A DNA stretch of 64,000 nucleotides from Nisaea sp. (GCF_017640745.1 NZ_JAEPQA010000001.1:206852-270851), one strand, 5' to 3'. Shown: positions 12,324 through 22,101, counted from the stretch's first letter. Notes: a model not told the origin generated them from the letters alone. Numbers and translations are program-made.

Positions 12324-12982
12324 TTCTCTCCCGTTTCGCCGGCACTGATTTTCGGATCGTAGGTCCGGGCGGCACCGTTGTCCTTGTAGGACAGCAGCGT
12401 CTGCGCACCCGCCTCCGGCTCGGAAACGTTGCGTCCGGAAAGCGATCCCGGCGCCGGGACCTCGCCCTTCTTCAGGGCGTCCAGCAGCTTCGCCGTGCTC
12501 TCGTAATCGGCGTCTTCGTAGAAATCGTCATTCACCTGAAGGATCGGCGCGTTGGCGCAGGCGCCGAGGCACTCGACCTCGAGCAGCGTGAACATGCCGT
12601 CCTCGCTGGTCTGGTGGTTCTCCAGACCCAGCTTGTCCTTGATGCACTTCATCACCTGGTCGGAGCCACGCAGCCAGCAGGGCGTCGTGGTGCAGGCCTG
12701 CAGGAAGTATTTCCCGACCGGCTTAAGGTTGAACATCGTGTAGAAGGTCGCGACCTCGAGGACGCGCATCTTCGGCATCTTCAGCTTTTCGGAGATGACG
12801 TCGATCGCGGCGAGCGGGATCCAGTTGTCGTGCTGACGCTGAGCCAGGTCGAGCAGCGGCATCACCGCGCTGGCCTGCCGGCCTTCCGGATACTTGGAGA
12901 TGATCGCCTCCGCCTTCGCCTCGTTCTCGGGCGTGAAGGCAAAGCTCTCCGGCTGGTTTTCGGCGATGTCGATACCGCTCAC
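12320..12982 (-). CDS. nuoE: NADH-quinone oxidoreductase subunit E ([2Fe-2S])
   Basis: NuoE is the 24-kDa-type thioredoxin-fold subunit with cluster N1a. Its ligands are Cys97 and Cys102 (C-x4-C, CTTTPC) and Cys138 and Cys142 (CLGAC). At 220 residues it is longer than the E. coli protein, because of a C-terminal extension from about 175 rich in Pro, Gly and Ser. Such tails are common in alphaproteobacteria. The start overlaps the nuoD stop by four bases and the stop overlaps the nuoF start by four bases. Confidence 0.95.
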
Positions 12983-14157
12983 CGGTCAATCTCCCCGAAC
13001 ACGATGTCAAGCGAGCCGATGATGGCGACCGTGTCGGCCAGCATGTGCCCCTTGGACAGGAAATCCATGGCCGCGAGGAAGGAGAATCCAGGCGCCCTGA
13101 TCTTGCAGCGATAAGGTTTGTTGGTGCCGTCGGATACTAGGAACACGGCAAACTCGCCCTTCGGCGCCTCGACCGCCGTGTAGGTCTCTCCCGCCGGGAC
13201 GTGATAGCCCTCGGTATAGAGCTTGAAGTGATGGATCAGCGCTTCCATCGAGTGCTTCATCTCGCCGCGGCTTGGCGGAGCGACCTTGCGGTCCTCGGTC
13301 TTGACCGGACCTTCCGGCATGTTTTCAGCAGCTTGCCGGATGATCTTCAAGCTTTCCCTGATCTCCTTGATGCGTACCAGATAGCGCGCATAGCAGTCGC
13401 CGGTCTTGCCGATCGGGATGTTGAAATCCATCTCGTTATAGGCGTCGTAGGGCTGCGACTTGCGCAGATCCCAGGCGAGGCCAGAGGCGCGGATGCAGGG
13501 GCCGCTGAAACCGATCGCCTGCGCCTCTTCGGCCGAAACGACGCCGATATCGACGGTGCGCTGCTTGAAGATCCGGTTTTCGGTCAGCAGGCTCTCGATG
13601 TCGTCCATCAGGGCCGGGAACGTCTCGGTCCAGGCCAGGATGTCGTCCAGAATGCCGGCGGGCAGATCCATCGCGACCCCGCCCGGCCGGAAATAGGCCG
13701 CGTGGAGACGCGCGCCGCAGGCCCGCTCGTAGAACTCCATGAGCTTCTCGCGCTCTTCGAAGCCCCAGAGCAGCGGCGTCATGGCGCCGACGTCGATGGC
13801 GAAGGTCGTGATGTTCAGAAGATGGTTCAGGATCCGCGAGATCTCGGCGTACATCACCCGGATATACTGGGCGCGCTTCGGCACCTCGATGCCGAGCAGC
13901 TTCTCGACCGCGAGCGCGTAGGCATGTTCCTGCGACATCGGCGCGACATAGTCGAGCCGGTCGAAATACGGCACCGCCTGCAGGTAGGTCTTGTACTCGA
14001 TCAGCTTCTCGGTGCCGCGATGCAGCAGACCGATATGCGGATCGGCACGCTCGACAATCTCGCCGTCCATCTCAAGGACGAGGCGCAACACGCCGTGCGC
14101 GGCCGGGTGCTGCGGGCCGAAATTCAGCGTAAGCGGCTTGATCTGCGCTTCAGCCAT
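12979..14157 (-). CDS. nuoD: NADH-quinone oxidoreductase subunit D
   Basis: NuoD is the 49-kDa subunit, related to the large subunit of NiFe hydrogenases, and forms one wall of the quinone site together with NuoB. The 392-residue product begins with the typical [14 protein letters not shown] (about 13-26), whose histidine contacts the quinone headgroup. It also contains the [10 protein letters not shown] and RPGGVAMD stretches. NuoC and NuoD are separate here, unlike the fused E. coli NuoCD. The start overlaps the nuoC stop by one base. Confidence 0.96.
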   Translation of the reverse strand: MAEAQIKPLTLNFGPQHPAAHGVLRLVLEMDGEIVERADPHIGLLHRGTEKLIEYKTYLQAVPYFDRLDYVAPMSQEHAYALAVEKLLGIEVPKRAQYIRVMYAEISRILNHLLNITTFAIDVGAMTPLLWGFEEREKLMEFYERACGARLHAAYFRPGGVAMDLPAGILDDILAWTETFPALMDDIESLLTENRIFKQRTVDIGVVSAEEAQAIGFSGPCIRASGLAWDLRKSQPYDAYNEMDFNIPIGKTGDCYARYLVRIKEIRESLKIIRQAAENMPEGPVKTEDRKVAPPSRGEMKHSMEALIHHFKLYTEGYHVPAGETYTAVEAPKGEFAVFLVSDGTNKPYRCKIRAPGFSFLAAMDFLSKGHMLADTVAIIGSLDIVFGEIDR

Positions 14158-14789
14158 CAGGAGGCTCCCTCTTCGGCCTGGTCTTCGGCCTTTTCGTCAC
14201 CCGGAAGCAGCGAACGGGCGCCTTCCCACGGGCTCAGGAAGTCGAAGCTGCGGAAGTCCTGCACGAGCTTCACCGGCTCGTAGACCACGCGCTTCTGTTC
14301 GTCGTCGTAACGGACCTCGACATGTCCCGTCAGAGGGAAATCCTTGCGCAGCGGATGCCCCTCGAAACCGTAATCGGTCAGAAGACGGCGCAGGTCGGGG
14401 TGATCGGAGAAGAACACGCCGAACATGTCCCAGGTTTCCCGCTCGAACCAGTTGGCCGAAGGGAACACGCCGGTCGCGGACGGGACCGGCGTCTCTTCGT
14501 CGGTCGCGACCTTGACCCGGATCCGGTTGTTCTGCTGCACGCTGAGCAGGTTGTAGACCACATCGAACCGCAGCTCGCGCTCGGGGTAGTCGGTGCCGCA
14601 GATATCGACCAGACAACGGAACTGGCACTGCGAATCGTCGCGGAGGAAAGTCAGGACCTTGCAGATATGCTGCGGACGGGTCCGGAGAACCAGTTCGTCC
14701 AGCACGAAGCCGACCTCGACCAGCTCGGTCGAGAGCTGGTTCTTGAGATATTCCGCCAGCTCTTTCTGCGTTTCAGTTGGTGATGCCAT
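14157..14789 (-). CDS. nuoC: NADH-quinone oxidoreductase subunit C
   Basis: NuoC is the 30-kDa peripheral-arm subunit that packs against NuoD. The 210-residue product has the family signature [20 protein letters not shown] followed by [12 protein letters not shown] at about 120-155. The C-terminal end is Glu/Ala-rich and variable. The gene sits 40 bases after nuoB and overlaps nuoD by one base. Confidence 0.95.
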   Translation of the reverse strand: MASPTETQKELAEYLKNQLSTELVEVGFVLDELVLRTRPQHICKVLTFLRDDSQCQFRCLVDICGTDYPERELRFDVVYNLLSVQQNNRIRVKVATDEETPVPSATGVFPSANWFERETWDMFGVFFSDHPDLRRLLTDYGFEGHPLRKDFPLTGHVEVRYDDEQKRVVYEPVKLVQDFRSFDFLSPWEGARSLLPGDEKAEDQAEEGAS

Positions 14790-14829
14790 GCTGTCGTCTG
14801 CCTCTGCCTGGCGTTAACTCGCGCCCGAA

Positions 14830-15369
14830 TTACCGGGCGATGGTCGAAGTGCGCTTGATCTTCTTCTGCAGCTGGAGGAGCCCGTAGAGAAGCGCCTCGG
14901 CCGTCGGCGGGCACCCGGGGACGTAGACATCGACCGGAACGATCCGGTCGCAGCCGCGGACCACGGAATAGGAATAGTGATAGTAGCCGCCGCCATTGGC
15001 GCAGGAGCCCATGGAAAGCACCCAGCGCGGCTCCGCCATCTGGTCGTAAACCTTGCGCAGTGCCGGCGCCATCTTGTTGGTCAGCGTGCCGGCCACGATC
15101 ATCACGTCGGACTGGCGCGGGCTCGGACGGAACACCATGCCGAAGCGGTCCATGTCATAGCGGCTGGCCGCGGTGTGCATCATCTCGACGGCGCAGCAGG
15201 CGAGACCGAAAGTCATCGGCCAGAGCGAGCCGCTACGGGCCCAGTTGAACAGCTTGTCGGCCTGCGCGACCACGAAGCCCTTCTCGTTCAGCTCGTCCCC
15301 GACCGCCTTCAGGATGGCATCCTGATCGGCGCCGGGAGGAATCGGGCGAAGATCCTGCGAAGTCTGCAT
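14830..15369 (-). CDS. nuoB: NADH-quinone oxidoreductase subunit B (cluster N2)
   Basis: NuoB (PSST) holds cluster N2, the final electron carrier before quinone. With ATG at 15369 the product is 179 residues, and the N2 ligands are the adjacent Cys58-Cys59 (ACCAVEMM), Cys123 (GSCANGGG) and Cys153 ([10 protein letters not shown]). I preferred this ATG to one 39 bases upstream because the upstream option would start inside the 3' end of nuoA. The ribosome-binding GGAG lies in the last codons of nuoA, and eight bases separate the nuoA stop from this start. Confidence 0.95.
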   Translation of the reverse strand: MQTSQDLRPIPPGADQDAILKAVGDELNEKGFVVAQADKLFNWARSGSLWPMTFGLACCAVEMMHTAASRYDMDRFGMVFRPSPRQSDVMIVAGTLTNKMAPALRKVYDQMAEPRWVLSMGSCANGGGYYHYSYSVVRGCDRIVPVDVYVPGCPPTAEALLYGLLQLQKKIKRTSTIAR

Positions 15370-15377
15370 GATGGCTC

Positions 15378-15743
15378 TTACTCCCACTCCAGGGCGCCTT
15401 TGCGCCACTCATAGACGAAGCCGATGGTCAGCACGCCAAGGAAGACGATCATCGACCAGAAGCCGAACAATCCGATTCCGCCGAGCGAGATCGCCCAGGG
15501 GAAGAGGAAGGCCACTTCGAGATCGAAAATGATGAAGAGGATGGCAACGAGATAGAAGCGGACATCGAACTGGCCGCGAGAATCGTTGAAGGCCTCGAAG
15601 CCGCATTCGTAGGCAGATACCTTCTCGGAGTCCGGACGCTGCTTCACTACCAGCAGCGAGCCGATCACCATCGCGAGGCACAGGCCGATCGCGACCACGA
15701 GAAATATCAGGATAGGCAAATATTCCCGGAGAATATCGCTCAT
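15378..15743 (-). CDS. nuoA: NADH-quinone oxidoreductase subunit A
   Basis: NuoA is a three-helix membrane subunit at the junction of the two arms of complex I. The 121-residue product contains the conserved cytoplasmic loop with KVSAYECGF (about 40-48), whose cysteine is next to the quinone site, and FLFPWAISL in the second helix. It is the first gene of the operon. The 225 bases upstream must hold the nuo promoter. A TATAGT -10-like hexamer lies at 15818-15823 on the minus strand, but no convincing -35 stands at the right distance. Confidence 0.95.
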   Translation of the reverse strand: MSDILREYLPILIFLVVAIGLCLAMVIGSLLVVKQRPDSEKVSAYECGFEAFNDSRGQFDVRFYLVAILFIIFDLEVAFLFPWAISLGGIGLFGFWSMIVFLGVLTIGFVYEWRKGALEWE

Positions 15744-15968
15744 ATCGTCAGCTCTCTCTCATTCCCGGCGTTTTCTGGGGACTCCGGCGGAGCGCCCGAC
15801 ACCTTGTCAACGGGCGCACTATAGTTCCATCGGACGGCCAAGAAAAGCCCGTGTCGTGACTAGATTCTCGAAAGAAGCCTTTAAATTCCGGCGCTTGCAA
15901 CGCGTTTTTCGGCGCCGGTCAAAGACCGCGCCGTGATGTTGCACGAACGAAGATTAAAAAGAGGTAAG

Positions 15969-16045
<77 letters not shown>

Positions 16046-16098
16046 GTATCCGGGCCGCGGTGCCGTGTGTTTGGCGGCGCCCCCGACGAGGAGGCGCT

Positions 16099-16127
16099 TA
16101 TGTACTTTGGGCCCTATGGAGTGTCAA
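16099..16127 (-). promoter_or_regulatory. Probable sigma-70 promoter of tRNA-Asp
   Basis: On the minus strand a perfect -35 TTGACA (16122-16127) is followed after exactly 17 bases by TACATA (16099-16104). Transcription would start near 16092, giving a leader of about 47 bases before the tRNA 5' end. The same TTGAC-N17-TA layout stands upstream of tRNA-His and tRNA-Leu. Confidence 0.55.
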
Positions 16128-16284
16128 GCGCGATAGGCCGGAAAAATGACTCTTTTTTTGACCGCTCTCTCCCAACCCACGGAAACAGCGGAAAGTCAGG
16201 CGAAAATTCTTTGTTCAACCGGGCTTGGGGCCACGCGTATGCTATCGGGCATGGGGAAATCAAACCAAATGGAACCGTCCGCCC

Positions 16285-16692
16285 ATGATGACCGAACGCG
16301 ATTATCAGCGCCTCAGCAAACTGGTCGCGATGCTTGCCAGCGACAATGACGGCGAAGTCCTGAACGCCGTCGATGCCATCAGCAACATCCTGAACGAATA
16401 CGGCCTCGTCTGGACCGATCTGCTGCTGCCGCGCAAGTTCCTAAAGGTCCGCAATGCCCAGGCGGACGATCTCAAGGCGGAGCCGGCGGAAAGCGGACCG
16501 CTGGACCCGACGCAGGCGACTCCGAAGCAGATGTATGACGCGCTGATGCAGAGCCCGCGGGTCTCGATCGACACCAAGCGCGACATTCGCGACTACACGA
16601 AGGAGATTTCGGAGAATCGGGTCAGCCCGAAGACCCGCGCGGACCTGCAGGCCATGTATCGCTACGCGATCATGCAGGGGCGGCATATCTGA
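16285..16692 (+). CDS. Hypothetical protein, 135 residues
   Basis: I do not recognise this small soluble protein. From ATG at 16285 (a second ATG follows at once) it runs 135 residues: a helical N-terminal part (1-55) ending in LVWTDLLLP, a Pro/Ala-rich linker (about 65-85), and a charged helical C-terminal part with many Arg and Lys. There is no signal peptide, membrane segment or metal motif. The frame upstream of 16285 is open for 20 codons but its codon content looks non-coding. It lies between two oppositely oriented tRNA genes, so it must have its own promoter in 16128-16284. Confidence 0.7.
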   Translation: MMTERDYQRLSKLVAMLASDNDGEVLNAVDAISNILNEYGLVWTDLLLPRKFLKVRNAQADDLKAEPAESGPLDPTQATPKQMYDALMQSPRVSIDTKRDIRDYTKEISENRVSPKTRADLQAMYRYAIMQGRHI

Positions 16693-16711
16693 GGAAGTTT
16701 GCGGGTCGGGA

Positions 16712-16787
16712 TGGTGGGCGCTGACGGGATCGAACCGCCGACCCTCTCGGTGTAAACGAGATGCTCTCCCAGCTGAGCTAAGCGCCC
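16712..16787 (-). tRNA. tRNA-Val (anticodon TAC)
   Basis: A 76-base cloverleaf with encoded CCA. The acceptor stem is GGGCGCT/AGCGCCC, the anticodon stem TCTCG/CGAGA holds loop TTTACAC with anticodon TAC, and the T loop is GGTTCGATCCC. It begins 28 bases after the hupB terminator, and no TTGAC-type -35 is seen in between, so it may be transcribed with hupB. Confidence 0.96.
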
Positions 16788-16814
16788 GACCGACGCCAGG
16801 AACAGGCCCTGACG

Positions 16815-16844
16815 AAAACGCCGCCCCTTCTAACAGGGACGGCG
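16815..16844 (-). terminator. Intrinsic terminator after hupB
   Basis: Downstream of hupB the minus strand reads a 10-bp stem CGCCGTCCCT/AGGGGCGGCG (one G-T pair) around a 6-base loop, followed by TTTTCG. The stem is 16819-16844 and the T run is 16815-16818. The T run is short, so read-through into tRNA-Val is plausible. Confidence 0.7.
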
Positions 16845-16873
16845 TGTCGCGAAAAGAAAAGAAATCTATTCGA

Positions 16874-17146
16874 TCAATTCAGTGCGTCTTTGAGGCCTTT
16901 GCCAGCCTTGAATTTCGGCTGCTTGGACGCGGCGATCTTGATCTTTTCGCCGGTCCGCGGATTGCGGCCTTCGCTCGCGGCACGGGATGCCACGCTGAAA
17001 GTGCCGAAACCGACAAGCCGAACCTCTCCGCCGGACTTCAGCGCAGATGTAATGGAGTCGAGGACAGCGTCGACGGCCGAAGCCGCATCGGCCTTGGTCA
17101 GATCCGCAGACTCGGCAACAGCCGCGACGAGCTCATTCTTATTCAC
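16874..17146 (-). CDS. hupB: DNA-binding protein HU
   Basis: HU is a small dimeric nucleoid protein that bends DNA. The 90-residue product has the full family pattern: N-terminal helices starting MNKNELV, the VRLVGFGTF beta segment (about 43-51) and the DNA-binding arm with GRNPRTGEKIKI (about 61-72). The start codon is GTG at 17146, preceded by AGGGGGG eight bases upstream. It follows lon, as in many alpha- and gammaproteobacteria. Its 5' region has three GANTC sites and an inverted repeat. Confidence 0.95.
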   Translation of the reverse strand: MNKNELVAAVAESADLTKADAASAVDAVLDSITSALKSGGEVRLVGFGTFSVASRAASEGRNPRTGEKIKIAASKQPKFKAGKGLKDALN

Positions 17147-17186
17147 GTTATAGCCCCCCTATAAGAAGAAGAATCACCCAGAAATT

Positions 17187-17202
17187 GGCCGAATCTTCGG
17201 CC
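17187..17202. repeat. Inverted repeat with central GANTC in hupB leader region
   Basis: GGCCGAA-TC-TTCGGCC is a 7-bp inverted repeat with a 2-base centre, 41-56 bases upstream of the hupB start codon. Its centre creates GAATC at 17191-17195, and a second GAATC stands 20 bases away at 17171-17175. It could be an operator or a small hairpin in the leader. Confidence 0.5.
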
Positions 17203-17216
17203 CAATCAGTGCGTCA

Positions 17217-17245
17217 CTGTAAATCGCGGGAAATGCGGGCGTCAA
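17217..17245 (-). promoter_or_regulatory. Possible hupB promoter
   Basis: The minus strand carries TTGACG (17240-17245), then 17 bases, then TTACAG (17217-17222). The -35 is good but the -10 is poor. It would give a leader of about 64 bases that contains the inverted repeat and both GAATC sites. Confidence 0.3.
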
Positions 17246-17344
17246 TCACGCAACCGGCGGATTTCCGCAGATCTGCGGGGATTCTCACTATTAACCAATC
17301 GTTTACGAATAAATTCAAGATAAATCAGGTTGATATAACAAGAG

Positions 17345-17370
17345 AAACCCCGGCGCTAAGGCCGGGGTTT
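17345..17370 (-). terminator. Intrinsic terminator after lon
   Basis: A perfect 10-bp stem AAACCCCGGC/GCCGGGGTTT (17345-17354 with 17361-17370) closes a 6-base loop, 44 bases after the lon stop. On the minus strand it is followed by TCTCTTGTT. The A/T flanks let it work in either direction. Confidence 0.75.
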
Positions 17371-17413
17371 CCACAGTCAGATCGGGCGCCGCTGCGCCAA
17401 ATCCATAAAAATA

Positions 17414-19813
17414 TCAGTGAGTCGTGAGCGACTTCTCACCTTTATCATCAGCCTTGGCAACCGGCTCGATGACAATATCTTCGGGATCGATCGGAACGAG
17501 CGGTTTTGTCAGCGCCGTCGCCAGCACCTCGTCAACCGAAGACACCGGAATGATCTCGAGGCCTTCCTTCACGTTGTCGGGGATCTCCGTCAGGTCCTTT
17601 TCGTTGTCCTTCGGGATCAACACGACCTTGAGGCCGCCCCGGAGCGCCGCGAGAAGCTTTTCCTTGAGGCCCCCGATCGGCAGGACACGGCCGCGCAAAG
17701 TCACTTCACCTGTCATCGCGACATCGCGCCGGACCGGAATCCCGGTCAGCACCGAGACGATCGAGGTCACCATGCCGACGCCGGCGGACGGACCGTCTTT
17801 CGGCGTCGCACCTTCCGGAACGTGGACGTGGATATCCTTGTTCTCGATGCTCTTCGGCGAGATGCCGAACATCAGGGAGCGGGATTTCACGAAGCTTTCC
17901 GCTGCCTGGATCGATTCGCGCATCACATCGCCAAGCTTGCCGGTGGAGATCACCTTGCCCTTGCCCGGGACGGTCACGGATTCGATCGACAGCAGCTCTC
18001 CGCCGACCTCGGTCCAGGCAAGCCCCGTGGTCACGCCGACCAGATCGGATTCCTCGACCTCGCCGTAGCGATATTTTCGGACGCCCGCGAACTTCTCGAG
18101 ATTCGCCGGTGTGACCTCGACCTTCTTGAGACCCTCCATGAGGATCTCCTTGACCGCCTTGCGCGCCAGATTGGCCAGCTCGCGCTCCAGATTCCGGACG
18201 CCTGCCTCGCGGGTGTAATAGCGGATCAGGTCACGCAGCCCCTCGTCCGTGATCGACCATTCGCCCTTCTTCAGGCCGTGCTGCTCGATCTGCTTGCCGA
18301 TCAGGTGGCGCTTGCAGATCTCGATCTTCTCATCCTCGGTGTAACCGGAGATCCTGAGAACCTCCATACGGTCGAGGAGCGGCTGCGGCATCCGCAGAGT
18401 GTTGGCCGTGGTGACGAACATGACGTCGGAAAGATCGTAGTCGACCTCGAGATAGTGATCCTGGAAGGTCGAGTTCTGCTCAGGGTCGAGCACTTCGAGG
18501 AGCGCCGAGGACGGATCGCCCCGATAGTCGTTCCCGAGCTTGTCGATCTCGTCGAGCAGAAACAGCGGGTTGGAGGACTTCGCCTTCTTCATCCCCTGGA
18601 TCACCTTGCCCGGCAGGGAGCCGATATAGGTCCGCCGGTGGCCCCGGATCTCCGCCTCGTCACGCACGCCGCCGAGCGAGATGCGAACGAAGTTGCGTCC
18701 GGTCGCCTCCGCGATCGACTTGCCGAGCGAGGTCTTGCCGACGCCCGGAGGGCCGACCAGACACAGAATCGGGCCCTTCACCTTGCCCGTGCGCTGCTGC
18801 ACGGCGAGATATTCGAGGATCCGTTCCTTGACCTTCTCAAGCCCGTAGTGATCCCGATCGAGAATCGATTCCGCGAGCTTGATGTCTTTCTTGATACGGG
18901 ACCGCTTCTTCCACGGAATCGTCAGCAGCCAGTCGAGATAGTTGCGCACGACCGTCGCTTCCGCCGACATCTGGCTCATGTTGCGGAGCTTCTTGAGTTC
19001 CGCGTCGGCCTTCTCACGCGCTTCCTTGCTGAGCTTCGTCTTGCGGATCCGCTCCTCGAGCTCGACCAGTTCGTCGCGGCTGTCGTCGGTCTCGCCGAGT
19101 TCCTTCTGAATGGCCTTCATCTGCTCGTTCAGATAGTACTCGCGCTGGGTCTTCTCCATCTGCCGCTTGACGCGGTTGCGAATGCGCTTCTCGACCTGCA
19201 GAACGCCGATCTCGCCTTCCATGAAGCCGTAGACCCGTTCCAGCCGGTCGATCACGGTCTCGCTCTCGAGCAGTTCCTGCTTCTCGGCGATCTTGAGCGC
19301 CAGATGGGACGCTATCGTGTCGGTCAGTTTCGCCGGGTCCTCGATCTGGTTCACCGAGACCAGAACCTCCGGCGGGATCTTCTTGTTGAGCTTGATGTAC
19401 TGCTCGAACTGCGAGACCACGGCGCGGGCAAGCGCCTCCTTCTCCGGTTCGTCGCTGTCCGCGTCGGTCATGACCTCGGCGTAGGCCTCGAAGAAGTCCT
19501 CGTTGTCCTTGAAATCGGTGATGCGCGCACGCTGCACGCCCTCGACCAGAACCTTGACGGTCCCGTCGGGGAGCTTGAGCAGCTGCAGCACGGTTCCGAT
19601 GGTGCCGACAGTGTAGATCTCGTCCGGCGAGGGATCGTCGTCGGCCGCGTTCTTCTGCGTCACCAGGAGGATCTGCTTGTCATCTTTCATGACGTCTTCG
19701 AGGGCGCGTACGGATTTATCGCGGCCGACGAAGAGCGGCACGATCATATGCGGAAAGACAACGATGTCGCGCAGCGGAAGGACGGGATAGCTCGCGGTGC
19801 CTGTCTCTTTCAT
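17414..19813 (-). CDS. lon: ATP-dependent protease La (Lon)
   Basis: Lon is a hexameric AAA+ serine protease that degrades misfolded and regulatory proteins. In alphaproteobacteria its substrates include cell-cycle regulators such as CcrM. The 799-residue product has the N-terminal LON substrate domain (about 10-200), a coiled region, the AAA+ module with Walker [10 protein letters not shown] (about 355-363) and Walker [10 protein letters not shown], and the protease domain. The catalytic Ser676 lies in [10 protein letters not shown] and Lys719 in GGLKEK, a spacing of 43 that matches E. coli Ser679/Lys722. It follows clpX after a 113-base gap and ends before a strong terminator. Confidence 0.97.
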   Translation of the reverse strand: MKETGTASYPVLPLRDIVVFPHMIVPLFVGRDKSVRALEDVMKDDKQILLVTQKNAADDDPSPDEIYTVGTIGTVLQLLKLPDGTVKVLVEGVQRARITDFKDNEDFFEAYAEVMTDADSDEPEKEALARAVVSQFEQYIKLNKKIPPEVLVSVNQIEDPAKLTDTIASHLALKIAEKQELLESETVIDRLERVYGFMEGEIGVLQVEKRIRNRVKRQMEKTQREYYLNEQMKAIQKELGETDDSRDELVELEERIRKTKLSKEAREKADAELKKLRNMSQMSAEATVVRNYLDWLLTIPWKKRSRIKKDIKLAESILDRDHYGLEKVKERILEYLAVQQRTGKVKGPILCLVGPPGVGKTSLGKSIAEATGRNFVRISLGGVRDEAEIRGHRRTYIGSLPGKVIQGMKKAKSSNPLFLLDEIDKLGNDYRGDPSSALLEVLDPEQNSTFQDHYLEVDYDLSDVMFVTTANTLRMPQPLLDRMEVLRISGYTEDEKIEICKRHLIGKQIEQHGLKKGEWSITDEGLRDLIRYYTREAGVRNLERELANLARKAVKEILMEGLKKVEVTPANLEKFAGVRKYRYGEVEESDLVGVTTGLAWTEVGGELLSIESVTVPGKGKVISTGKLGDVMRESIQAAESFVKSRSLMFGISPKSIENKDIHVHVPEGATPKDGPSAGVGMVTSIVSVLTGIPVRRDVAMTGEVTLRGRVLPIGGLKEKLLAALRGGLKVVLIPKDNEKDLTEIPDNVKEGLEIIPVSSVDEVLATALTKPLVPIDPEDIVIEPVAKADDKGEKSLTTH

Positions 19814-19926
19814 CAGTCTTTCAACTCGCTCCCCTCTTCAGAGCGGCTGACCGGATGGGGAAAGAGTCCGGGCCAGCCCTTGCAGTTAAGTGGCGCTAGC
19901 TTCGGCCCGGTTCAAGGCTGGTCGTG

Positions 19927-21213
19927 TCAAGCACTCGATCCGACATCTCCGCGCCGGTCCGCATGGACCATGATCGGCAGCGCGCCGTTCTCGACGACCT
20001 CGCCGTTGATGATGATCTCCTCGACATCTTCCATGCCGGGCAGATCGAACATCGGGTCGAGCAGGATACCTTCCATGATCGACCGCAGGCCGCGGGCGCC
20101 GGTCTTGCGCTCGATCGCCTTCTGGGCGATCGCCTGCAGCGCCTCCTCGCGGAACTCGAGGTTGACGTTCTCCATCTCGAACAGGCGCTGATACTGCTTC
20201 ACCAGCGCGTTTTTCGGCTTGGTCAGGATATCGACCAGGGCGTCGTTATCGAGATCCTCGAGCGTCGCGACGACCGGCAGACGGCCGACGAATTCCGGAA
20301 TGAGACCGAACTTCAGCAGATCTTCCGGCTCGACTTCGCGCAGGATCTCACCGGTCCGGCGGTCGTCCGGCGATTTCACGTCGGCACCGAAACCGATGGA
20401 GGAGCCCTTCGAGCGATTCGAGATAATCTTCTCGAGCCCGGCGAAAGCGCCGCCGCAGATGAACAGGATGTTGGTCGTGTCCACCTGCAGGAATTCCTGC
20501 TGCGGGTGCTTGCGGCCGCCCTGCGGCGGAACCGAGGCGACCGTGCCTTCCATGATCTTCAGCAGCGCCTGCTGCACCCCTTCGCCCGAAACGTCTCGGG
20601 TGATCGAGGGGTTGTCGGACTTGCGGCTGATCTTGTCGACCTCGTCGATATAGACGATGCCGCGCTGCGCGCGCTCGACATTATAGTCGGCGGCCTGCAG
20701 CAACTTCAGGATGATGTTCTCGACATCCTCGCCGACATAGCCGGCCTCGGTCAGGGTCGTCGCGTCCGCCATGGTGAAGGGGACGTCGATGATCCGCGCC
20801 AGGGTCTGCGCCAGCAGGGTCTTGCCGCAGCCGGTCGGTCCGACGAGCAGAATGTTGGATTTCGCCAGCTCGACATCGTTGTTCTTGCTGGAGTGCGAGA
20901 GCCGTTTGTAGTGGTTGTGCACCGCAACGGAGAGAATCCGCTTCGCGTACGGCTGACCGATCACATAATCGTTCAACACTTCCATGATATCGCGCGGTGT
21001 CGGAACCCCGTCGCGCGATTTGACCAGCGTGGTCTTGTGCTCTTCACGGATGATGTCCATACAGAGTTCGACGCACTCGTCGCAGATGAAGACCGTGGGG
21101 CCCGCAATCAGTTTGCGGACCTCGTGCTGGCTCTTGCCGCAGAACGAGCAGTACAAGGTGTTCTTCGAATCACCACCGTTCGTGCTTCCGCCGGATTTGC
21201 TCATCTTACCCAC
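19927..21213 (-). CDS. clpX: ATP-dependent protease ATPase subunit ClpX
   Basis: ClpX is the AAA+ unfoldase that feeds substrates to ClpP. The 428-residue product begins with a Gly/Ser-rich stretch, then the zinc-binding domain with Cys22, 25, 44 and 47. The AAA+ core follows with Walker A GPTGCGKT (about 126-133), Walker [10 protein letters not shown], and the ClpP-docking IGF-type loop, visible here as SSIGFGAD. A 167-base gap with a large hairpin separates it from clpP, so clpX may have its own promoter as well as read-through. Confidence 0.97.
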   Translation of the reverse strand: MGKMSKSGGSTNGGDSKNTLYCSFCGKSQHEVRKLIAGPTVFICDECVELCMDIIREEHKTTLVKSRDGVPTPRDIMEVLNDYVIGQPYAKRILSVAVHNHYKRLSHSSKNNDVELAKSNILLVGPTGCGKTLLAQTLARIIDVPFTMADATTLTEAGYVGEDVENIILKLLQAADYNVERAQRGIVYIDEVDKISRKSDNPSITRDVSGEGVQQALLKIMEGTVASVPPQGGRKHPQQEFLQVDTTNILFICGGAFAGLEKIISNRSKGSSIGFGADVKSPDDRRTGEILREVEPEDLLKFGLIPEFVGRLPVVATLEDLDNDALVDILTKPKNALVKQYQRLFEMENVNLEFREEALQAIAQKAIERKTGARGLRSIMEGILLDPMFDLPGMEDVEEIIINGEVVENGALPIMVHADRRGDVGSSA

Positions 21214-21316
21214 ATTCGTTACGGGACGGCTGATTGGTCATGTTAGCCAAAGGCGGCGAAGCCGCACAATGCGAAAAAATCACATAGCAATTGGCGACGC
21301 GGCACTCCTCTGGCGG

Positions 21317-21370
21317 ATGCGGACCGCAAGACGTCCCCGTAAGCCATCATCGACGGGGACCGGTCCGCAT
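21317..21370 (-). ncRNA. Large composite stem-loop in the clpP-clpX gap
   Basis: A 10-bp outer stem (21317-21326 with 21361-21370) and an 8-bp inner stem (21333-21340 with 21353-21360) form one long hairpin with a single 6-base bulge and a 12-base loop. It starts 10 bases after the clpP stop. No T run follows on the minus strand, so it looks more like an RNA processing or 3'-end protecting element than a simple terminator. It could reset the clpP:clpX ratio. Confidence 0.55.
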
Positions 21371-21380
21371 TCCAGAATGC

Positions 21381-22022
21381 TTAGCTCTTGCCGGACTCGT
21401 CTTTGCCGTCGACCGGCCGCTTGTGCACGACTTCGTCGATCAGGCCGAACTTTTTGGCGTCTTCCGGCACCATGAAATTGTCGCGTTCCATCGCGGTTTC
21501 AATCTCATCGAGCTTACGGCCGGTATGCTTCACGTAAATCTCGTTCAGACGCGCACGGGTCGCCAGGATCTCGCGGGCGTGGATCTCGATATCCGTCGCC
21601 TGTCCCTGGAAGCCGCCGGACGGCTGGTGAATCATCACTTTCGCGTGCGGCAGGCAATAGCGCTTGCCCTTGGCGCCGGCGGTCAGCAGCAGCGAGCCCA
21701 TGGAGGCGGCCTGACCGATGCAGACGGTGGAGACGTCCGGGCGGATATATTCCATCGTGTCGTACATCGCGAGACCGGACGAAACCACGCCGCCCGGCGA
21801 GTTGATGTACATCGAGATGTCCTTGGTCGGATTCTCGGCTTCGAGGAACAGCAGCTGCGCGCAGACGACGCTGGAAATGGCGTCGTTGATCGGGCCGACC
21901 ACAAAGATGATCCGCTCCTTCAGCAGGCGGGAGTAGATATCGTAGGCCCGCTCCCCGCGGTTGGTCTGCTCGACCACCATGGGGACCAAGGAGTTCATAT
22001 AGATCTCTGCGGGATCATGCAT
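21381..22022 (-). CDS. clpP: ATP-dependent Clp protease proteolytic subunit
   Basis: ClpP is the tetradecameric serine protease partner of ClpX and ClpA. The 213-residue product has the catalytic triad Ser107 (GQAASMGS), His132 (MIHQPSGG) and Asp181, with the same spacings as E. coli Ser97, His122 and Asp171. The ATG at 22022 gives an N-terminus that keeps the axial-loop segment before [12 protein letters not shown]. The gene is flanked by hairpins on both sides, at 21317-21370 and 22071-22091. Confidence 0.97.
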   Translation of the reverse strand: MHDPAEIYMNSLVPMVVEQTNRGERAYDIYSRLLKERIIFVVGPINDAISSVVCAQLLFLEAENPTKDISMYINSPGGVVSSGLAMYDTMEYIRPDVSTVCIGQAASMGSLLLTAGAKGKRYCLPHAKVMIHQPSGGFQGQATDIEIHAREILATRARLNEIYVKHTGRKLDEIETAMERDNFMVPEDAKKFGLIDEVVHKRPVDGKDESGKS

Positions 22023-22070
22023 TTCAGTCGGCCTTCTTGGGTTACGTCGCGTTCAGGTCTGTGCAGATCA

Positions 22071-22091
22071 TATGGGGCTTTTCGCCCCATA
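22071..22091 (-). terminator. Hairpin between tig and clpP
   Basis: TATGGGGC and GCCCCATA form a perfect 8-bp stem with a 5-base loop, 11 bases after the tig stop. On the minus strand the loop is A-rich, and no T run follows the stem. It may therefore be a weak terminator or a processing signal and not a full stop. Confidence 0.45.
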
Positions 22092-22101
22092 CAACACCCC
22101 C

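Noticed and set aside
19814-19926. A heat-shock (sigma-32) promoter for lon
   Set aside because: CCCCATCC and a CTTGAA element are present upstream of lon, but their spacing is wrong, so no promoter is called.
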